Of a stretch of DNA of 64,000 nucleotides, positions 43,272-53,157 are shown piece by piece. Origin of the DNA: TH-plancto1 sp043777375. GTDB taxonomy: Bacteria; Planctomycetota; Planctomycetia; Planctomycetales; Planctomycetaceae. Each line of letters starts with the position of its first letter. Position 1 is the stretch's first letter. The translations under genes were made by a program, and so were the position numbers. The stretch covers positions 1-64,000 of the forward strand of contig JAYWHX010000170.1 in the NCBI GenBank assembly GCA_043777375.1, in the 5' to 3' direction. The notes under the pieces were generated by a model. The model was given only the letters and a program-made list of their open reading frames with translations. It was not told where the DNA came from and did no database searches.

Positions 43272-46200
43272 ATGGATCGTCAGGCAAAGCGTTCCTCGAC
43301 GGCGCCCAAGCTCGTGCTGGAGCCGGTTCGCCAGAACTCGTCGCTCGATTCCTTCCCACTCGCTTCGGGCCGCTACTTGATCGGGTCGGCTCCGGACTGC
43401 GACCTGGTGATCGCGGTCAGCGGAGTCGCGCCGCAGCATTGCCTGATGATCGTCGGGGTGAACAAGACAATCGTGAAAGCGATTTCGCCTCTCACCTGGA
43501 TCAATGATGGTCCACTGACGGAAGCCGTGTTGAAGCACGGAGAGCGGCTCATCCTCGGCCCAGTCGAACTGCGGACACGCTGTCCCGAAGTCTCCGAATG
43601 GGTCGAAATCCGCGACGAAGACCCCGTCAATCTTCCCGCTCCGGTGACCTACCAACCGCCACAGATTGAAGAATTGCTCGATCACGCGCGGCAACAGTTA
43701 CAAACCGCAATCGACGAATCACCAAGCGCCGCAGCTTCCTGGTCCGAGGATTTGCCTCTTTCGGAAGCCGTTCAGATTCACGCCGCTGCTGCAATCAAAG
43801 ACGTGGTTCCACCGGCGGTGATTCCTGCCGATCAAGCCCCTTCGCTGGAGTCGACGGCAGCGGCGCGCCGAGAGTTCGAGCAACGCTCGATTGAGATCGA
43901 AGAACGCTCTCGTGCGATCGAATACCTCGGCTCCGAACTCGCGACACGCGAAGACCAGTTGCGAGCTCGTGAGCGAGTTTTAAACTCGCATGAGGCTCAG
44001 CTGAAAGCGGCATTGGCGGAAGTCGAGCGGCATCAGCAGTCGCTGACCATGCAGGAGCAGGCCCTGCAGGTGCGCAGCCAAGCTGAAACCACGGCGTCCA
44101 GGCTGCTCGCTGAGAGAAGCCTGGCGCTGGAAGATGAGCAAGCCCGCGTGCAGCAACTGGAGGATGCAGCCACGCAGCTGGCGTCTGAAGTGCAACGAGA
44201 GGCATCGGTCCTGGCGGAGCAACGCAGGACTCTGGCAACCCTGGAAGCGGAGTTGGCTTCGCGGGACGAGGCCCTGCAACAGCAATCCCAGAGGATTCAA
44301 GCTCTGGTGGCTGTCCCCCCAGTTGATACCCGTGAGATCCAGATACGGGAAGCCACAGTCGCCAAACGAGAGACCGTCCTCTCCTCGTCGCTGGCGGCTC
44401 TGCAAGTCTCTCGGGATCAAATTTCAAAAGAAGCCGCTCAGTTGGAAGGGCGATTTGCGGAACTGTTGGAGAGAGAGCAGGCTATCCAATTCCGTCAGTC
44501 CGGATTGACAGAGCAGGCAACCAAAGCCGATGCCCTCCTTCGTGAAGCGACGACCCGTCAAGCGAGTGTGGAGGAGCGAGAACAGGCGATCGTGGCGACT
44601 CTGGCAGCAGTTACGGAGCGAGAAGCCGCTCTTCAGCGGTTGAAGTCCGAATTGATCGAGCGAGATCAGCAGCTCAACAATCTGCGATCTGAACTCGACA
44701 TCCGTGACGAAGCCCTGAATCAGCAGTTCAGCCAGCTGCAATTGGATCGATCGACACTGCGGGCCGGACAATCGAAGCTGCAACTGGCAGAGCAGACTGC
44801 GAATCAGCGATTGGCGGATCTCGATTGGTCGAGCCAGCAGCGTGCAACAGAGTTGGAAACCGAGCTGAATCGCCGCCGCCAGGAATTGGAATCCCTGTCA
44901 GCGGAGTGGGAGGCCAAGGCCGCTCCGATGCAGGAGCAGGCCGCTCTATTGGTCACCCGTCAGCAGGAGCTGGTACTCCGCGAGCAGCAAATTGCCGAGC
45001 GAGAACTCTCCATGGAAGAGTCGAGTCGTCAGCTCGCCGGTCGTGAACAAGCCTTGGCCGAATCGCACCAGGCACTGGAGCGGGACCGCGAGCAGTTCGA
45101 GTCTTCTTCGCAGGCCGAAGCGGAGTTCTCTGCCGAATTGACTCGGCAGCAGGCCAGCTTGGATCAGGACCGGACCGAGTATCTCCTGGAACGACAAACA
45201 CTCGAACGCCTGAGATCCCAGCTGGAGGAACAGCGAACTCAGCTTGATCAGGAGAAATCTGAACGAGCAAACACACTGATCGCAGTTGCCGATCGGACCG
45301 AGATCGACAAGGAGTGGCAGTCCCTGTCAGCAGAGCGCGCGGAGCTAGCCTCGGAGCGGCGCGAGTTCGAAGAGGCAGCCGCTTCGCTTCAACCTGAGCG
45401 ACAGAATTCCAGTGAGCCAGATCTGGATTCAAACCCTGTCGGTGATCACCTGCAGGCACTTGTGACCGAGAGGGACTCACTCGCGCAGGTCCGAAATGAA
45501 CTCCTGCAGGAGCAGAAAGAGCTGCGAGCTGAGCGAGAAGAGGTTCGGCAAGTACGTACTCAATTACAACAAGACCGTGATCAGCTGGTGTCGATCCAGA
45601 CCGACTCGGCGTCGGAGCGAGACACCTATCTGCTGGAGCGACAGGAGGTCATCTCGGAGCGGCAGAGGCTCCAAGACCGCGATCGACAGATCAAGATCGC
45701 GGAAACCGAGATTGGACACCTTCGCGTCGAAGCCGAGCAGCTCCGGGAAGACGCTGCTTCTGGTCTGAAACAGATGACGACCCAACGGGTCCATTTGGAC
45801 GAAGAATGGGCATCTTTGCGTGCCGAGCGTGTGGAACACATTCGAGCGCAAACGGAATTGGATGCGCAGCGTGAAGAGCTGACCAGTCTGGCGCAGCAAT
45901 TGTCCGACGTCGGAACAAACGGTGACTTTTTCGTAGCAACCTCGGTCGAAACCGCTCCTCTGGACCTCGTCTCGGCGAAATCACCTGTTCTCGAAATCGA
46001 GCCACAGGCGACCGTTGATGCGGACATTGAGATCATTCCCGATCCCACTGCGGTCAGCGACACCCCGACTTCCGAAGTCACTCCTGATGATGAGAAGGCT
46101 GACCCACTGGCTGGGTTTGCGAGCTTTTCGTCGATTGGAGCGGAAGCCGATGACGAACTGCCGCCGGAGATCGCAGCGATCATCCGCCAAGCCGGTGGTC

Positions 46201-47435
46201 AATCCGTCCCCACCGTAAACGTGGCGTCTAACAAGCCCCAGGCGGATCGAGTCCTCCCGACGCCCCCACCGACTCCAGTCACGGAGCCGGTCCAGTCGGC
46301 CGCCGATCGAAAAGAGGAATCACGTCTGCGCGATCTGCTGGGGCGAGCTTCCGAATCATTCGTGCATACGGAAGCGTATACCGAGGATGAAGTTGCGGCA
46401 GGGGTGGATGAAGAATCGGACGACCTGCTCACGAGGTATCCGTCTGCTTGGAAGGGGGACCTCAATGATGTTATTCATGAAGACCCGCAAGATTTGATTG
46501 ACGAGGCAGACGGTCTTTCCTCAGTCGCTCCAGAACGAAACGAGACGCCTGATTCGCCGAACTTCGCTCAAGACGTTCGCGGTTCGAGGTCGGATGCTGT
46601 TCCGGAACCTGAGGACAATTCGAAATCTACCGAACTGCGATCGCGGCTGTCAGAGATGTTTGGCATCGATCTCGGAAGCTTGCGGCAAGCATCGCCACAG
46701 CCGATCGAGGAATCGGTACCCGCAGACATCGAGTTCAATGACAGCCAAGCGGCGCTTTCGGATACGGGCGAGCTCGATACCGCCGATGACTCATCGAGCG
46801 AGATAGACACGCCTGTCAATCAGGTTGAAGAAGAGCTGGCGGAGGACCCACCAGCCCAGGCAGGTGAAGCTCTCGATCCTGTCGCTGCCTATATGGAGCA
46901 GCTCCTCGCCCGGACCCGTAAATCCAAGGATGGAAACCACTCGAGATCCGAGCCGATCGCTTCAAAAGCAGCTCCCAAGCCAAACGCCACCGTGGTTCAA
47001 AAACCACAACCGGTCCCACAGATCGTTGAAGCTCCTGAATCCACTCCCGCGCGGACGAATCGCAAGATGGAGCAGGCCGAAAAGGAAGCGATACGAGCGA
47101 ATCTGGACTCGTTCCGCTCCATAGCGAACACTCAGGCACGGTCGGATGTCGCAAGGTCGGAACTTGGCCGACTTAGTCTCGCGTCACAAATCAAGCAGAT
47201 TTTCCTCGGCATCAGTTCGGGGATTGCCGTGTTGATGCTGAGTACGGAGCTCTGGACCACACGTCGTTACCGCCTGGAAATTGCAGCAGCGCTGATCGCA
47301 ACTGCATATCTCGGGTACGACTTCTGGAAAACAAGAATCCGTCTGCGCGAACTGGAGTCGATTGCCTCGAACGACGCCGAGTCGAGCGACGACTTGGCAG
47401 CAGAACAAACCGAGAGTGAAGAGGTCGTGGTCTAG
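43272..47435 (+). CDS. Giant FHA-domain / coiled-coil membrane protein
   Basis: 1387 residues. Residues about 10-110 resemble an FHA (phosphothreonine-binding) domain: FPLASGRYLIGSAPDCDLVI, VSGVAPQHCLMIV, PLTWINDGPL and LKHGERLILGPVELRT. Residues about 190-900 are an almost unbroken coiled coil rich in Glu/Gln/Arg/Leu heptads. An acidic low-complexity part with DLL...EESDDLLTRYPS follows, and near the C-terminus are two membrane segments (QIFLGISSGIAVLMLSTELW, RLEIAAALIATAYLGYDFW). It could tether or organise signalling at the membrane over long distance. No kinase adjoins. ATG at 43272 with GAGGG just upstream; the frame opens at 43098. Confidence 0.8.
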   Translation: MDRQAKRSSTAPKLVLEPVRQNSSLDSFPLASGRYLIGSAPDCDLVIAVSGVAPQHCLMIVGVNKTIVKAISPLTWINDGPLTEAVLKHGERLILGPVELRTRCPEVSEWVEIRDEDPVNLPAPVTYQPPQIEELLDHARQQLQTAIDESPSAAASWSEDLPLSEAVQIHAAAAIKDVVPPAVIPADQAPSLESTAAARREFEQRSIEIEERSRAIEYLGSELATREDQLRARERVLNSHEAQLKAALAEVERHQQSLTMQEQALQVRSQAETTASRLLAERSLALEDEQARVQQLEDAATQLASEVQREASVLAEQRRTLATLEAELASRDEALQQQSQRIQALVAVPPVDTREIQIREATVAKRETVLSSSLAALQVSRDQISKEAAQLEGRFAELLEREQAIQFRQSGLTEQATKADALLREATTRQASVEEREQAIVATLAAVTEREAALQRLKSELIERDQQLNNLRSELDIRDEALNQQFSQLQLDRSTLRAGQSKLQLAEQTANQRLADLDWSSQQRATELETELNRRRQELESLSAEWEAKAAPMQEQAALLVTRQQELVLREQQIAERELSMEESSRQLAGREQALAESHQALERDREQFESSSQAEAEFSAELTRQQASLDQDRTEYLLERQTLERLRSQLEEQRTQLDQEKSERANTLIAVADRTEIDKEWQSLSAERAELASERREFEEAAASLQPERQNSSEPDLDSNPVGDHLQALVTERDSLAQVRNELLQEQKELRAEREEVRQVRTQLQQDRDQLVSIQTDSASERDTYLLERQEVISERQRLQDRDRQIKIAETEIGHLRVEAEQLREDAASGLKQMTTQRVHLDEEWASLRAERVEHIRAQTELDAQREELTSLAQQLSDVGTNGDFFVATSVETAPLDLVSAKSPVLEIEPQATVDADIEIIPDPTAVSDTPTSEVTPDDEKADPLAGFASFSSIGAEADDELPPEIAAIIRQAGGQSVPTVNVASNKPQADRVLPTPPPTPVTEPVQSAADRKEESRLRDLLGRASESFVHTEAYTEDEVAAGVDEESDDLLTRYPSAWKGDLNDVIHEDPQDLIDEADGLSSVAPERNETPDSPNFAQDVRGSRSDAVPEPEDNSKSTELRSRLSEMFGIDLGSLRQASPQPIEESVPADIEFNDSQAALSDTGELDTADDSSSEIDTPVNQVEEELAEDPPAQAGEALDPVAAYMEQLLARTRKSKDGNHSRSEPIASKAAPKPNATVVQKPQPVPQIVEAPESTPARTNRKMEQAEKEAIRANLDSFRSIANTQARSDVARSELGRLSLASQIKQIFLGISSGIAVLMLSTELWTTRRYRLEIAAALIATAYLGYDFWKTRIRLRELESIASNDAESSDDLAAEQTESEEVVV

Positions 47436-47522
47436 TCCCTCCTGGTTAGAGTCCAACCCTCAGGCTGCTCCGGACTCCAACCAGATTCCGAGTCTTGATG
47501 TCACATTCGCGGACTCTTCGAC

Positions 47523-48497
47523 TCAATGGTCGTGGTGCCCATGACGCCGCTCGTCCAGCGTCGTCGGGGCACCCAGCAGACCGAGAATTCCCAACCCGTA
47601 AAACGTGTATTCCACATCGGCAATCGTGTCCCACTCCGCAGCTCGGAACCCACCCGTGGGCAATTCCAGATTCTTCTCGACATACAGTCGCAAGATTGGC
47701 GGGTCGACGAGGGCAGCCACCTCGATGTCTTGAGCTGTGAGGACAGCGGTAAACGTCGACAGGCCATCGGCAATCGGAATCCGGCTGTTGGCCAGGAACG
47801 CCGCATCATCGGTACGGACATCGACCAAAAACGCTGCGATGTCCTCCCGCAATTCAGCATCCACCCTGCCCTGCATGTGCAACAACGCGCACGCCGCAGC
47901 TGTCGGGTTTGTCCCGCTGCGTTTCATCGGAGCGATCTCGACAAAGCCGCCGTCATCGCGCTGGCGGTCGTAGATAAACTGGGTCATGGCATTGGGTCTC
48001 GGCACAGTTTTTCCGAGCAACTGATATGTCAGTACCACGAGAAACGTGTGGTAGGTACTGCTCGTCGCCCCTTCCGTTCCCTTCGCATAGCCCCCGTCCT
48101 TCATCCGCAGCGATTCGAGCTTGGCGGCAATCTGCTCCGGCCAGTCGGGCGGCTCGGCGGCCAGAGGGTCTTCTCCCCCGGCCAATTGGATCATCGCCGA
48201 CATCGACAACCAGTTCATCAGGTCGATCACGCCCAGGGTTCGCCAATCAAACGTCCGCAAGTACCCGTAGACACTCGCGGCAATCCCCGGAGTCAACTCT
48301 CCCAGAAGTTGCAGCCCTCGAACCGCAAACGAACTGTAATAGAGATCCGATCCCCCTTCTCTCCCCGTAAATCCACCATCGGGCAGTTGTTTGGAGAGCA
48401 GAAAATCTCGGTGCCTGTGCCGCCGCTCTGCGGGCAAATACCGCAACCCGGCTGTGAGCCGCTCCGCGAGTCGTATCAGATACGGAAACTGAGACAT
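47523..48497 (-). CDS. Prenyltransferase / squalene-cyclase-fold protein
   Basis: 324 residues of the alpha/alpha-barrel prenyltransferase type (geranylgeranyltransferase beta-subunit-like). The QW-type units are visible: RHRDFLLSKQLPDGGFTGREGG, LESLRMKDGGYAKGTEGATSSTYHTFLVVL, FIYDRQRDDGGFVEIAP, LYVEKNLELPTGGFRAAEWDTIADVEYTFYGLG. Eukaryote-like protein prenylation is not expected; in bacteria such folds act on terpenoids or are of unknown role. It is convergent with the FHA giant, 87 bases apart. The C-terminus ends in RRHGHHDH, a His-rich tail. Confidence 0.88.
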   Translation of the reverse strand: MSQFPYLIRLAERLTAGLRYLPAERRHRHRDFLLSKQLPDGGFTGREGGSDLYYSSFAVRGLQLLGELTPGIAASVYGYLRTFDWRTLGVIDLMNWLSMSAMIQLAGGEDPLAAEPPDWPEQIAAKLESLRMKDGGYAKGTEGATSSTYHTFLVVLTYQLLGKTVPRPNAMTQFIYDRQRDDGGFVEIAPMKRSGTNPTAAACALLHMQGRVDAELREDIAAFLVDVRTDDAAFLANSRIPIADGLSTFTAVLTAQDIEVAALVDPPILRLYVEKNLELPTGGFRAAEWDTIADVEYTFYGLGILGLLGAPTTLDERRHGHHDH

Positions 48498-48569
48498 GCA
48501 GGGAAGGTCAATCGAGGTCGGTGGATGCGAGGAATACTGACAAGGACACGAACTGTATCAATTCCCGGC

Positions 48570-48660
48570 CCGGAACCCGAAGCGTCAGCGAGGGCGGACG
48601 AGACCGAATCGACAAAGGGGGGACGCTCCGCTTCGAGGACTACGCGTCGCAGCTAAACGG
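48570..48660. repeat. Repeat arms upstream of the E2 gene
   Basis: Contains GGAACCCGAAGCGTCAGCGA (about 48575-48594), similar to the element in the E2 linkers, and an inverted copy of repeat F (48620-48660) beginning GGACGCTCCGCTTCGAGGAC. Confidence 0.7.
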
Positions 48661-48779
48661 AGGACTCACATCCGGTTACTTTTTCCGCTCGCGGGAACAC
48701 TGTCCGCGACTCCCGGCGTCCACTATCATTCCGTTCTGCGTACACTGCGACCACTGCTGGACTTGCGACGGAACCGTCC

Positions 48780-50501
48780 ATGGGAATTGAATTCAAGCTG
48801 CCCAATCTTGGTGAGGGAGTCTCCTCTGCCGACATTGCCGAAATCCTGGTCAAGGAAGGCGATACCGTCTCCGCGGGCCAGATCGTGATGGAGCTGGAGA
48901 CGGATAAGGCCGTGGTCGAGCTGCCCTGCCCCGTCGCCGGAGTGATCGGCCGGATTCTGGTCGCTGAAGGGGCCACGATCACTGTCGGGCAAGCGGTCAT
49001 GGTGATTGAAGGAGCCGGTGCTCCAGCCGCAGTTCCGGCTCCGGGCGCTCACGCTTCCGGCTCGAAGCCCGTGGCGAGTCCGGCTCCCGCAGCTCCCGCT
49101 CCGGTGAAAGCCGCTCCCGTCGCAGCCGCTCAACCCTCAACCCTCAACCCTCAACCTTCCTCTGGCCCTGTCGAGTTCAAGCTCCCGAGCCTCGGCGAAG
49201 GGGTCACGTCTGCCGACATCGCCGAGATCGCGGTCAAGGAAGGCGACACGATCACCAACGGCCAGATCCTGATGGAGCTGGAGACCGACAAGGCCGTCGT
49301 CGAACTGCCCAGTTCCGTCGCGGGCCGTATTACCAAGCTACTGGTCAAGGCCGGTGAGTCGATTAAGCCGGGGCAAGTGCTGCTGGTTGTCGAGGGTGTC
49401 GCTGCGGGGTCGGCTCCGGGCGTTCACGCTTCCGGCTCGAAGCCCGCGGCAGCTGGTTCCTCGACGGCCAGCCCTCAAATCTCAGCGGCCACCCTGCCCT
49501 CCACGACTCCCGCCCTCACACCGACTCTTGTGGCTGCTCCGGCCCTCACCGCACAATCTTCAACTCTCAACGGCCCCCCAGTTCCCGCTGCTCCGGCCAC
49601 TCGTCGGCTGGCTCGCGAACTCGGTGTCGATATTCAACTGGTCAAGGGTACAGGCCCCGGCGGACGCATCACTCAAGAGGACGTCCAAGCCTACGTCCGC
49701 AACAAGCTGCAACAGCTGGCGGTCGCTCCCTCGAAGCCATCCCGCATGGTCTCGGCCGGTGGCATCTCGGCCCCGCCGCTCCCCGATTTCGCTCGGTTCG
49801 GCATCACCGTCCGCGAACCGATGGGCAAGATTGCTCGCACAGCTGCAGAGAATTTGACCGTGTCGTGGAACGTGATCCCGCACGTGACGCAGCACGACAA
49901 GGCCGACATCACCGACCTTGAAGCCGCCCGCAAGCGGTTCGGCGAAGGGATCGGCAAGAACGGGCCCAAGGTCACGATGACCGCCATCGTGATGAAGGCT
50001 CTCGCCACCGCGCTGCAAGCCTTCCCCAAGTTCAACAGCTCCCTCGATCCCGAGACCAACGAGATCGTTCTCAAGAAGTACTACAACATCGGCTGCGCGG
50101 TCGACACGCCGAACGGGTTGGTGGTTCCGGTCGTGCGTGACTGTGACAAGAAGAGCATTCTGGCCATCGCGGGCGAGCTGACCGACTTGGCGGGCAAGGC
50201 GCGTGAGCGGAAGCTGTCGATCGACTCGATGCAGGGAGCCACTTGTACGGTGACCAACCTCGGTGGACTGGGCGGCATTGCTTTCACGCCGATCGTGAAC
50301 TACCCCGAAGTCTGCATCCTGGGGATGTGTCGGTCACAGATGGAACTGAAGCTGGAAGACGGCAAGGTGGTCGAGCGGATGATGTTGCCGATCTCGCTCT
50401 CCTATGACCACCGCGTCATCAACGGTGCCGACGCCGCCCGCTTCGTGACTGCGCTCTGCAACATGCTGGCTGATCCGTTCCAGCTGCTGGCGGCTTGCTG
50501 A
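48780..50501 (+). CDS. Dihydrolipoamide acetyltransferase (E2 of a 2-oxoacid dehydrogenase)
   Basis: 573 residues, core of the pyruvate (or related) dehydrogenase complex, transferring the acyl group from lipoate to CoA. Two lipoyl domains (about 1-76 and 130-205), each with ELETDKAVVELP where the Lys (K43 and about K169) is lipoylated; an E3-binding domain around RLARELGVDIQLVKGTGPGGRITQEDV (about 275-305); and a catalytic domain ending SYDHRVINGADAARFVTAL with the active-site His. The two linkers each hold a near-identical PGAHASGSKP/PGVHASGSKP element plus Ala/Pro-rich sequence. No E1 or E3 gene adjoins. The DHRVING variant is seen in other E2 proteins. Confidence 0.95.
   Translation: MGIEFKLPNLGEGVSSADIAEILVKEGDTVSAGQIVMELETDKAVVELPCPVAGVIGRILVAEGATITVGQAVMVIEGAGAPAAVPAPGAHASGSKPVASPAPAAPAPVKAAPVAAAQPSTLNPQPSSGPVEFKLPSLGEGVTSADIAEIAVKEGDTITNGQILMELETDKAVVELPSSVAGRITKLLVKAGESIKPGQVLLVVEGVAAGSAPGVHASGSKPAAAGSSTASPQISAATLPSTTPALTPTLVAAPALTAQSSTLNGPPVPAAPATRRLARELGVDIQLVKGTGPGGRITQEDVQAYVRNKLQQLAVAPSKPSRMVSAGGISAPPLPDFARFGITVREPMGKIARTAAENLTVSWNVIPHVTQHDKADITDLEAARKRFGEGIGKNGPKVTMTAIVMKALATALQAFPKFNSSLDPETNEIVLKKYYNIGCAVDTPNGLVVPVVRDCDKKSILAIAGELTDLAGKARERKLSIDSMQGATCTVTNLGGLGGIAFTPIVNYPEVCILGMCRSQMELKLEDGKVVERMMLPISLSYDHRVINGADAARFVTALCNMLADPFQLLAAC
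49038..49072. repeat. Repeat in E2 linker 1 (partner at 49409-49444)
   Basis: CGGGCGCTCACGCTTCCGGC and neighbours, 35 bases, repeated with two changes at 49409-49444, both read in the same frame (PGxHASGSKP). Short runs of CAACCCTCAACCCTCAA follow at about 49131-49157. Confidence 0.75.
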
Positions 50502-50549
50502 GGGTGGAATTCAACCCACATGGCAATCGCCTCTTTGATGGTCGGTGGG

Positions 50550-50619
50550 GTAGCGTGGGCTTTAGCCCACGCGAACTGAATGTGGTCCGTCGATCGTGTG
50601 GGCTAAAGCCCACACTACG
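50550..50619. repeat. Palindromic repeat family E (complete pair)
   Basis: GTAGCGTGGGCTTTAGCCCA and GTGTGGGCTAAAGCCCACAC, inverted with a 22-base spacer, between the E2 gene and the SUMF1-domain gene. Confidence 0.85.
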
Positions 50620-50744
50620 ATGAAAAAGGCGGTCGCCCCCTTTTCAGACCATAGGCACTCTGGCAGATCGTCGAGTCTCCGCCTACGATGGATCTGTGGG
50701 TCTGGTCCGGGTGCGGGATGCGCCGAATCTGGGGAATTGAATCG

Positions 50745-51941
50745 ATGCGAACTGCGTTTCTCACTCTTGTCCTAGCGGTTCTTCCGGCGTTTGTTCAGGC
50801 GGACGATATCCCCGGATTGGTGAAGGATAAACCGACGAGCGGGATGTTCGTCGAGACCGCATGCGGCTTCATGGTTCCGTACACCGTGACCATCCCCGGG
50901 ACCAAGGTCGAGTTCGAGATGGTGCCCGTTCCCGGCGGCGAGTTCCTGCTCGGCAGCCCCGAGAGCGAGCCGGGCCGCAAGGCCGATGAGGGACAGCAGG
51001 TACTCGTCAAGACTCGCCCCTTCTGGATGCAGAAGAACGAAATCCGCTGGGCCGAGTACAAGCAGTACATGTTGCTGTACAACGTGTTCAAGAAGTTCGA
51101 ATCCGGCCAGATTCGGGTCGTGACTGACGAGAACAAGCTCGACGCCATCACCGCCCCGACCGAGTTATACGTCCCCGATTTCACCTTCGAATTCGGAGAT
51201 GATCCCGAACTGCCAGCCGTGTCAATGACGCTGTATGCCGCTCGTCAATACACCAAATGGATCAGTGCAGTCACCGGGCAGCAGTACCGCGTGCCGATGG
51301 AAGCGGAATGGGAATACGCTGCCCGAGCCGGGACGAAAACGGCTTACTCCTTCGGCGATGATCCCACTCAACTGGCTGCCCACGCGTGGTTCGCTGAAAC
51401 CAGCATGGACAAGGGGCCTCGCAAGGTCGGCTTGGGAGCCACGAATGCGTTCGGCCTGTGTGATATGCATGGCAACGTGGCCGAATGGGTGCAGGATGAA
51501 CTCCTCGCCGACGGTTACGCCTCCCTCAAAGACAAAGTCTCAGCTGCGAATGGCCAGCCGCTGAGCGCGATGGACGTGATGGGCAAGCCCGCCGTTCACT
51601 TCCCGCGCGTGATCCGGGGTGGCTCCTGGCAAAGTCCAGCTGCGGAGTGCCGGAGTGCCTCTCGCTTCGGTTCGGATTACGTGGCTCTGAAGGAAACCGA
51701 CCCGAACCTGCCCAAGAGTCCCTGGTGGATGACCAATGACCCCTGTCGTGGCATCGGATTCCGGCTGCTGCGTTCACTGGACGAGTTGCCGCGTGACCAG
51801 ATTGAGCAGTTCTGGAACATCGACTCGGCTGAGTTGCAGGTCGATGTCGACGGTCGCATCCCCGGTCGCGGAGTGTATGGGATCGTGGATCAGGGCTTGC
51901 CGGAAGCGATGCAGACGTTGAAGGCGGGGAAGAAGCGGTAG
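50745..51941 (+). CDS. SUMF1/FGE-fold exported protein
   Basis: 398 residues. The signal peptide TAFLTLVLAVLPAFVQA precedes a formylglycine-generating-enzyme-type domain: EFEMVPVPGGEFLLGSPESE, PFWMQKNEIRWAEYKQYM, LPAVSMTLYAARQYTKWIS, YRVPMEAEWEYAARAGTKTAYSFGDD, AFGLCDMHGNVAEWVQDE, RVIRGGSWQSPAAECRSASRFG and CRGIGFRLLRSL. The pair of copper-binding cysteines of true FGE is not present in the SxxxC...C place, so it is unlikely to activate sulfatases; such domains are also used for ligand binding. ATG at 50745. Role unknown. Confidence 0.88.
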   Translation: MRTAFLTLVLAVLPAFVQADDIPGLVKDKPTSGMFVETACGFMVPYTVTIPGTKVEFEMVPVPGGEFLLGSPESEPGRKADEGQQVLVKTRPFWMQKNEIRWAEYKQYMLLYNVFKKFESGQIRVVTDENKLDAITAPTELYVPDFTFEFGDDPELPAVSMTLYAARQYTKWISAVTGQQYRVPMEAEWEYAARAGTKTAYSFGDDPTQLAAHAWFAETSMDKGPRKVGLGATNAFGLCDMHGNVAEWVQDELLADGYASLKDKVSAANGQPLSAMDVMGKPAVHFPRVIRGGSWQSPAAECRSASRFGSDYVALKETDPNLPKSPWWMTNDPCRGIGFRLLRSLDELPRDQIEQFWNIDSAELQVDVDGRIPGRGVYGIVDQGLPEAMQTLKAGKKR

Positions 51942-52359
51942 GAGCAGTGAAGTGTTCCCCGCCACTGGGGCTTGTCCCCGTGGTTCCAGCGCTGATGCGC
52001 TAAGGTAGCGCACAAGCGCGGGAATCACCCCGACGAGCGGGGTGGCGGTAAGGCGATTTTCGCCCGACGGTCTCAGTTGCCGCCGCCGTGTTGATCGGGA
52101 GTTTTTATGTCGCGGGGGCGAAACCTCATAATCCCCCTAACCGGACTGCCTGAAACGGCCTTCGATGTTCCGCGTGTGCCCCCTTCGAGAGTGGTCACGT
52201 GCCCGCCCCGGTCTGGCCGAAACCTGACTCGACGGATTGTCCGTAGCGAGCGAACTTCTTGGAAAAGTTTGCCCACTCCGGAAATTCACTGATTGACAGG
52301 GCATTTTCTGCTCCCGTACGATCAACGAGTGTCACAGTTCGTCAGGAGGATCTCCATTC
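51942..52359. repeat. Intergenic region with GGGG/CCCC palindrome
   Basis: At about 51956-52050, TTCCCCGCCACTGGGGCTTG and CCCCGACGAGCGGGGTGGCG form an inverted arrangement. A strong AGGAGG is at about 52345, 10 bases before the ATG of the next gene. Nothing else is recognised. Confidence 0.6.
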
Positions 52360-53100
52360 ATGGGGAACCTCCTCGGTTTTCCGTCTGCTGACGCCCCTTC
52401 TGCGTGCTCCTCCATGACACGTCTCGGCAAAATCCTCGTCATCCTGATCGCTTTCGTGAGCTTGGCATTTGCCGGGTTTGCGATTCTGGTCGTTTATGCT
52501 GGACCGAACTGGCAAGAAGCAGCTGGCCAGATCGAGGGCTACAAGTTCTCTCTGTCCAGTGGTGAGAACCCGACTTGGTCCGCAGTGCGTGCCCGTGGCG
52601 ACGAGCAGGTCTCGACAGACAAAAATCTGGCCAAGGTGATTGATGCGGTTCTGGCCGACAAGCTCAAACGAATCAACGACGAGGCTGCCGATTTCGCGGC
52701 GCAGACCCCTCCCCTGACGGAGGAATTGCAGAAGACTCAGGTGGCCAATCTGGCGGACATCCCCGCTCTGGCCGCTTACATCACCGCTGAGCGGACCCGG
52801 TTGGACGCCCTGAATGCGACTGTGGCCAAACTGGAAGCTCAGGTGTTAACAGAGACCGAGGCGGCCCAGAAGCTGGAAAACATCGCCAGTGCTCGTCGCG
52901 AAGATGTATTCCGTCTGGCAGGACAATTGGCCGAGATTCGCGCGGATAAGTTCCGCTTGTCAGCCATTCAGCGTCAGCTCACCGAAGAGCTGGAGCAAGT
53001 AAACGGCAATATTGAGCGGGCTGAAGAACGGCAGCAGAAGTTGCTGCGAGATGTGCAGGGGTACAACCCGCCCGCTGAAAAAACGACCAGTGGGTTGTAG
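52360..53100 (+). CDS. Membrane-anchored coiled-coil protein (first of a three-gene set)
   Basis: 246 residues. One membrane segment (KILVILIAFVSLAFAGFAILVVYAG, near residues 24-48) is followed by a helical region of about 190 residues with coiled-coil heptads (LDALNATVAKLEAQVLTETEAAQKLENI, RLSAIQRQLTEELEQVNGNIERAEERQQKLL). AGGAGG lies 10 bases before the ATG at 52360; the ATG at 52414 right at the membrane segment is an alternative. Family not recognised. The next gene, 57 bases on, has the same architecture, which suggests a duplicated pair and a shared complex. Confidence 0.75.
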   Translation: MGNLLGFPSADAPSACSSMTRLGKILVILIAFVSLAFAGFAILVVYAGPNWQEAAGQIEGYKFSLSSGENPTWSAVRARGDEQVSTDKNLAKVIDAVLADKLKRINDEAADFAAQTPPLTEELQKTQVANLADIPALAAYITAERTRLDALNATVAKLEAQVLTETEAAQKLENIASARREDVFRLAGQLAEIRADKFRLSAIQRQLTEELEQVNGNIERAEERQQKLLRDVQGYNPPAEKTTSGL

Positions 53101-53157
53101 TGAGCAGTCGGTCACCGAAGTGCAGTTCGCAGTGCCGGAATCACCGGAGAGGCCATC

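Noticed and set aside
50745..51941. A true formylglycine-generating enzyme
   Set aside because: The fold is right, but the paired cysteines expected in the active site are not both in place, and no sulfatase adjoins.
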